This document shows, one piece after another, positions 4,441 to 7,233 of a stretch of DNA of 7,233 nucleotides. The DNA is from Clostridia bacterium (lineage in GTDB: Bacteria > Bacillota > Clostridia > Oscillospirales > CAG-272), in assembly GCA_029010655.1 (NCBI GenBank), contig JAQXKW010000052.1, positions 1 to 7,233 of the forward strand. Reading direction: 5' to 3'. Numbering within the stretch: position 1 is the stretch's first letter; the number at the start of each line of letters is the position of its first letter. A program made the position numbers and the translations under genes. The notes beneath the pieces are model-generated. The model did no database searches. It was not told where the DNA came from and was given only the letters and a program-made list of their open reading frames with translations.

Positions 4441-5679
4441 ATGAAAATCAAAACAGTAAAAGGAATGAACGACTATCTCCCCAAGGATGCGGAGATAAGA
4501 GACTATCTTCAGTCCGTAATAATAGATACCTATAAAAACAGCGGCTACGAGCATATTATAACGCCTATTATGGAGGACGCCGAAAACCTTGACAAAAGTG
4601 ACGGCGGCGACAACTTAAACCTTATCTTCAAGGTGTTAAAGCGGGGCGAAAAGCTGAACCGTGCCCTTGAAAGCGGCAATGTTAAGGACCTTTCCGACAT
4701 GGGGCTTCGCTATGACCTGACGCTCCCCTTGTGCCGCTATTTTGCAAACAACCGTGCAAATCTTATGACCCCCTTTAAGGCTATTCAGACGGACAGAGTT
4801 TACAGAGCGGAAAACTCTCAGAGAGGCAGGCTCCGTGAGTTTATTCAGTGCGATATAGACATTATCGGCTCCTCTGCCCCCGAAGCGGAGGTTGAGCTTA
4901 TTCTTACCACCGCAAAGGCTCTTGAAAGAATAGGCATCGGCGCCTTTACCGTAAAGCTCAACGACAGGGCGCTTCTGCGTGCGGTAATTGAAAAAATCGG
5001 TTTCGGCGAGGAAAGTTTTGAGAGCGTTTGCATAACATTTGACAAGCTCGACAAAATAGGAGCAGAGGGAGTTAAGGCAGAGCTTTTGGAAAAGGGCTTT
5101 GACACTTCGGCTGTTGAACGCTTCGGAGTGTTCTTTGCAAAATCTCCCATAACCGTGGAGGACGTAAAAGCGCTGGTGGGCGAAAACGAGTCAATCGACC
5201 GCCTGACTTATATAATGGACACCGTAACGGAAATTTCCGGCGGCGGCATAAAGCTTGAATTCGATATTTCCCTTGTGAGAGGGCAGGGCTATTACACCGG
5301 CACGGTGTTTGAAATAAGAAGCGACGAGTTTTCGGGCGCTATTGCCGGCGGCGGCAGATACGACAACCTTATCGGCAAATTCATCGGCGAGAATATTCCC
5401 GCCGTGGGCTTTTCAATCGGCTTTGAGCGGATTTTCGCCATTCTCAAGGACCGCGGGGACTTTGCCGTTCCCGGCGGCAGGAAAAAGGTGGTTTTGCTTT
5501 ACGATAAGGAAAACTATGCGGCGGCGGCAAAGAGAGCGGAGGAGTTTCGCAGGGAATATGACGTAACCCTCTGCGAAAGAACGAAAAAAACAGGCAAACA
5601 GCTGGGACGCTACGCCGAGAGAGGATACAGCTACTTTTTCACGGAGGGGCAGTCTGAAGCCCTGCAGGAGCTGAACTGA
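4441..5679 (+). CDS. hisS: Histidyl-tRNA synthetase
   Basis: This 412-residue class II aminoacyl-tRNA synthetase charges tRNA-His with histidine using ATP in the cytoplasm. The N-terminal KTVKGMNDYLP is typical. Motif 1 lies at about 38-50 (ITPIMEDAENL). Motif 2 runs from QTDRVYRAE (116-124) to RLREFIQCDIDIIG (130-143). The HisA region is SLVRGQGYYTGTVFEI (277-292), with Arg280. Motif 3 is GGGRYDNLIG to GFSIGFERI (303-331). The HisA motif has Gln-Gly where many HisRS have Leu-Asp; I recall this variant in other clostridial HisRS. The anticodon-binding domain (about 347-412) is short. The HisA motif and the aminoacylation core argue for HisRS rather than the paralogue HisZ, and no his biosynthesis genes are nearby. 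Start: ATG at 4441 after AGAAAGGA (4422-4429) and GGAAGG (4433-4438). The YitT-family gene follows after 28 bases. Confidence 0.93.
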   Translation: MKIKTVKGMNDYLPKDAEIRDYLQSVIIDTYKNSGYEHIITPIMEDAENLDKSDGGDNLNLIFKVLKRGEKLNRALESGNVKDLSDMGLRYDLTLPLCRYFANNRANLMTPFKAIQTDRVYRAENSQRGRLREFIQCDIDIIGSSAPEAEVELILTTAKALERIGIGAFTVKLNDRALLRAVIEKIGFGEESFESVCITFDKLDKIGAEGVKAELLEKGFDTSAVERFGVFFAKSPITVEDVKALVGENESIDRLTYIMDTVTEISGGGIKLEFDISLVRGQGYYTGTVFEIRSDEFSGAIAGGGRYDNLIGKFIGENIPAVGFSIGFERIFAILKDRGDFAVPGGRKKVVLLYDKENYAAAAKRAEEFRREYDVTLCERTKKTGKQLGRYAERGYSYFFTEGQSEALQELN

Positions 5680-5707
5680 CGAAATTTCGGTAAGTCCGGA
5701 GGAATGA

Positions 5708-6631
5708 ATGAATAAAAATTCAAAGAAAAATAAAATATTTCATTTTCTCACCAATGTGCTTATATTGCTGTTCAGCAATGCGCTTTATGCGCTGACGGTT
5801 GAGCTTATCATAATTCCGTCGGGACTTGTAACCGGCGGCGTTACCGGTATTTCCATAATGCTCCGCCACCTTAACGTGCCCCTTGATGTGTCGTATATCG
5901 TGTTCTTTCTGAATGTTATTCTTTACATTATCGGCGCGATTTTTCTGGGACGGCATTTTATGATAACAACGGGCGCAAGCTCTGTTCTGTACCCGTTTTT
6001 CCTGAATGTGTTTGAACGACTGGCGGCAAGATACGACCCGCGGGTAATTCTCCCCATACACGACGACCTTGTGCTGTGTGCGGCGGTTGCGGGAATTCTT
6101 ATCGGCGTTGCCTTGGGAATTCTTGTGCGCTCGGGAGCTTCAACGGGCGGCTCGGACATTCCACCCATGATTGTAACAAAGCTGACGGGCTTTCCCATGG
6201 GTACGGGCATGTTTATTCTCGACGGCAGTATTATATTCAGCCAGCTTCTTGTAAGCGATATAAGACATACGCTTTACGGCGTAATCATGGTTATCGTATA
6301 TTCCTACCTTGTCAACCAGATTTCCGTTATGGGCATGTCAAAGGCGCAGATCTCCGTCATGTCCGATAAGCCCGAGGAGCTTCGCCGTGCCGTTCTTACC
6401 ACGGTGGGCAGAGGAATAACCTTCCTGTCCGCCACAAAGGGGCTTACGGGCGAAAAAACGAAAATGGTAATGACGGTGGTGTATAACCGCCAGCTTGCAC
6501 GGGCAAAAAAAGTAATTTTGTCCGTGGACCCGTCAGCCTTTATGGTGATAACCAGAGTCAGCGAGGTAAACGGAAACGGCTTCTCGTTTTTCAAGGGCGA
6601 TAAAAAGCTTGACAATTCAGACGTAATGTAG
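5708..6631 (+). CDS. YitT-family membrane protein (YitT plus DUF2179 domains)
   Basis: This 307-residue integral membrane protein has about five to six hydrophobic segments, near 11-35, 62-83, 87-104, 119-141, 167-183 and 187-207. They contain the family-type glycine-rich stretches IPSGLVTGGVTGISIML (36-52) and RSGASTGGSDIP (141-152). A soluble C-terminal DUF2179-like domain follows (about 212-297), with KAQISVMSDKPEELRRAV and DPSAFMVITRVSEVNG. The basic N-terminus (NKNSKKNK) fits a cytoplasmic start. The family is widespread in Firmicutes and its transported substrate, if any, is not established. Start: ATG at 5708 with GGAGGA (5698-5703) four bases before; an out-of-frame ATG overlaps at 5704. 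It lies 28 bases after hisS with no terminator between, so the two are probably cotranscribed. Its last codons contain the -35 box for rnpB, and its TAG overlaps that promoter's spacer. Confidence 0.9.
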   Translation: MNKNSKKNKIFHFLTNVLILLFSNALYALTVELIIIPSGLVTGGVTGISIMLRHLNVPLDVSYIVFFLNVILYIIGAIFLGRHFMITTGASSVLYPFFLNVFERLAARYDPRVILPIHDDLVLCAAVAGILIGVALGILVRSGASTGGSDIPPMIVTKLTGFPMGTGMFILDGSIIFSQLLVSDIRHTLYGVIMVIVYSYLVNQISVMGMSKAQISVMSDKPEELRRAVLTTVGRGITFLSATKGLTGEKTKMVMTVVYNRQLARAKKVILSVDPSAFMVITRVSEVNGNGFSFFKGDKKLDNSDVM

Positions 6632-6637
6632 TAAAAT
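6609..6637 (+). promoter_or_regulatory. rnpB promoter overlapping the yitT-family 3' end
   Basis: A perfect TTGACA (6609-6614) lies within the final codons of the YitT-family gene (Leu-Asp-Asn). A 17-base spacer ends with the TAG stop (6629-6631), and TAAAAT (6632-6637) follows at once. Predicted initiation at about 6643-6644 falls on the first G of the RNase P RNA P1 helix. This agreement between promoter geometry and RNA 5' end is strong support. Confidence 0.85.
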
Positions 6638-6642
6638 TTTTC

Positions 6643-6988
6643 GGGAAATCGGACTGCCGCGTGCGCAAACCGAAAGGTAGCGTATGAGGAAAGTCCGGGC
6701 ATCAAAGGGCAGGATAACGGATAACGTCCGCCGAGGGTAACCTCCGGGAAAGTGCAACAGAAATAGACCGCCGGCGTTTCGCCGGTAAGGATGGAAAGGC
6801 GAGGTAAGAGCTCACCGGCACGACAGGCAACTGTGTGCAAATGTAAACCCTATCCGATGCAACACCGTATGCGGAGCGGCCTTTTCGGCCATATTTGCCC
6901 GATAATCCGCAGGTGGCTGGAGGCGTACAGTAATGTACGTTCGAGATAGATGGCAGTCGATAACAGAACCCGGCTTACAGATTTCCCG
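6643..6988 (+). ncRNA. rnpB: RNase P RNA (bacterial type A)
   Basis: This is the catalytic RNA that cleaves the 5' leader from precursor tRNAs, in complex with the RnpA protein. The conserved core is plain: GAGGAAAGTCCGGGC (6686-6700, P4 and CR-I), GTGCAACAGAAATAGACCGCC (6753-6772), the P11/P12 element GAAAGGCGAGGTAAGAGCTC (6794-6813), AGATAGATGGC (6944-6954) and ACAGAACCCGGCTTAC (6963-6978, CR-V and P4 3' strand). P1 is gggaaatc (6643-6650) with gatttccc (6980-6987). P2 is gactgcc (6652-6658) with ggcagtc (6952-6958). P3 is a 7-bp stem capped by acc-gaaa-ggt. The overall layout is type A, as usual in Clostridia and unlike the Bacillus type B. The CCA-binding GGU of L15 is not obvious; the matching area reads GCGGAG (6871-6876). 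Ends are placed by P1 pairing and the promoter. Confidence 0.95.
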
Positions 6989-7008
6989 TTTTATAAAAAT
7001 CCCGCGTT

Positions 7009-7046
7009 TGCCCAAGTGTTCTAAAGGACACTTGGGCAGTTTTATT
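7009..7046 (+). terminator. rnpB intrinsic terminator
   Basis: Arms tgcccaagtgt (7009-7019) and acacttgggca (7028-7038) form 11 bp. Two further pairs (one G-U) close a taaa loop, and GTTTTATT follows. It begins 21 bases past the RNase P RNA 3' end. The trailing agttttatt (7038-7046) is identical to the linker used twice in the neighbouring hairpin array, so the terminator may have arisen from that element. Confidence 0.8.
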
Positions 7047-7211
7047 CGCCCTTGGGCGAGTGATATTGCTAAAGCAGTTTTATTATGCTACGCATAGTTT
7101 TATTGCCTGCGGCAGTTTGACGGCGAATAAAATATCACTGAAACCGCAGGTTTCAATATCACGGTTGCCGTAGGCAAGCATATCACTCTTTGCGCAGCAA
7201 AGAATATCACT
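7047..7211. repeat. Array of seven distinct hairpins with conserved short linkers
   Basis: Hairpins are cgccc-tt-gggcg (7047-7058), gct-aa-agc (7068-7075), atgc-tac-gcat (7085-7095), tgcc-tgc-ggca (7104-7114), gaaacc-gca-ggtttc (7140-7154), ttgcc-gta-ggcaa (7165-7177) and ctttgc-gca-gcaaag (7188-7202). Linkers are agtgatatt (7059-7067), agttttatt (7076-7084 and 7096-7104), then aatatcact, aatatcac, atatcact and aatatcact (7131-7139, 7155-7162, 7180-7187, 7203-7211). Stem sequences all differ, but pairing is kept. The linker aatatcact is the exact reverse complement of agtgatatt, and ttttattcgcc (7040-7050) is inverted at 7122-7132, so the block is two halves in opposite orientation. It is not a CRISPR: units are about 20-25 bases and the constant part is only 8-9. 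The last 22 bases of the window show nothing I can assign. Confidence 0.75.
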
Positions 7212-7233
7212 GCATAAACTACCCGAAAAAGAG

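Noticed and set aside
6304..6840. 178-codon minus-strand frame
   Set aside because: It spans the yitT-family 3' end, the rnpB promoter and half of the RNase P RNA, all strongly supported on the plus strand.
7047..7211. CRISPR array
   Set aside because: The constant parts are only 8-9 bases, and the variable parts are short self-complementary hairpins rather than 30-base spacers. No cas gene is present.

Overview
The window looks like a chromosomal segment of a Gram-positive anaerobe, most likely an uncultured gut-type member of the Clostridia (Firmicutes/Bacillota). The reasons are a HisRS of the short clostridial type, a YitT-family membrane protein, an E2/CAT-fold acyltransferase of a type I recall from clostridia, AGAAAGGA-like ribosome binding sites, a type A RNase P RNA, and many small palindromic intergenic repeats. 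The genus cannot be fixed from the sequence alone. I see no phage, plasmid or defence genes.

Left half (1-3703, minus strand). A GH31 alpha-glucosidase gene is read from 2468 down to 165. It is cut by one in-frame TAA at 1161-1163, which leaves the catalytic nucleophile on one side and the acid/base on the other. Its leader (2469 to about 2580) contains a strong GC hairpin followed by a T-rich run, so an attenuator or terminator lies just ahead of the gene. Upstream on the same strand is a 292-residue acyltransferase-fold protein (2742-3620). It has Glu where the catalytic His is expected, and it has a good extended -10 promoter at 3675-3703. Small palindromes and a truncated repeat lie beyond the GH31 3' end (1-145).

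Middle (3704-4381). This is a gene-free divergent spacer of about 680 bases. It holds three copies of one hairpin repeat (one inverted relative to the others), three further perfect palindromes, and a rod-like foldable element (4265-4367) that ends in a T-run just before the hisS promoter.

Right half (4382-7233, plus strand). hisS and a YitT-family gene form a probable two-gene operon. A consensus promoter (TTGACA, 17 bases, TAAAAT) sits across the yitT-family stop codon and drives rnpB, the RNase P RNA (about 6643-6988). rnpB ends at a strong terminator hairpin. That hairpin merges into an array of seven different short hairpins separated by near-constant 8-9 base linkers (7047-7211).

The genes do not form one pathway. 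hisS (tRNA charging) and rnpB (tRNA 5' maturation) are both translation-related housekeeping genes; the GH31 remnant points to alpha-glucan or oligosaccharide use. The most unusual content is the non-coding structure: the hairpin array, the rod-like element, the repeat family and the leader hairpin.
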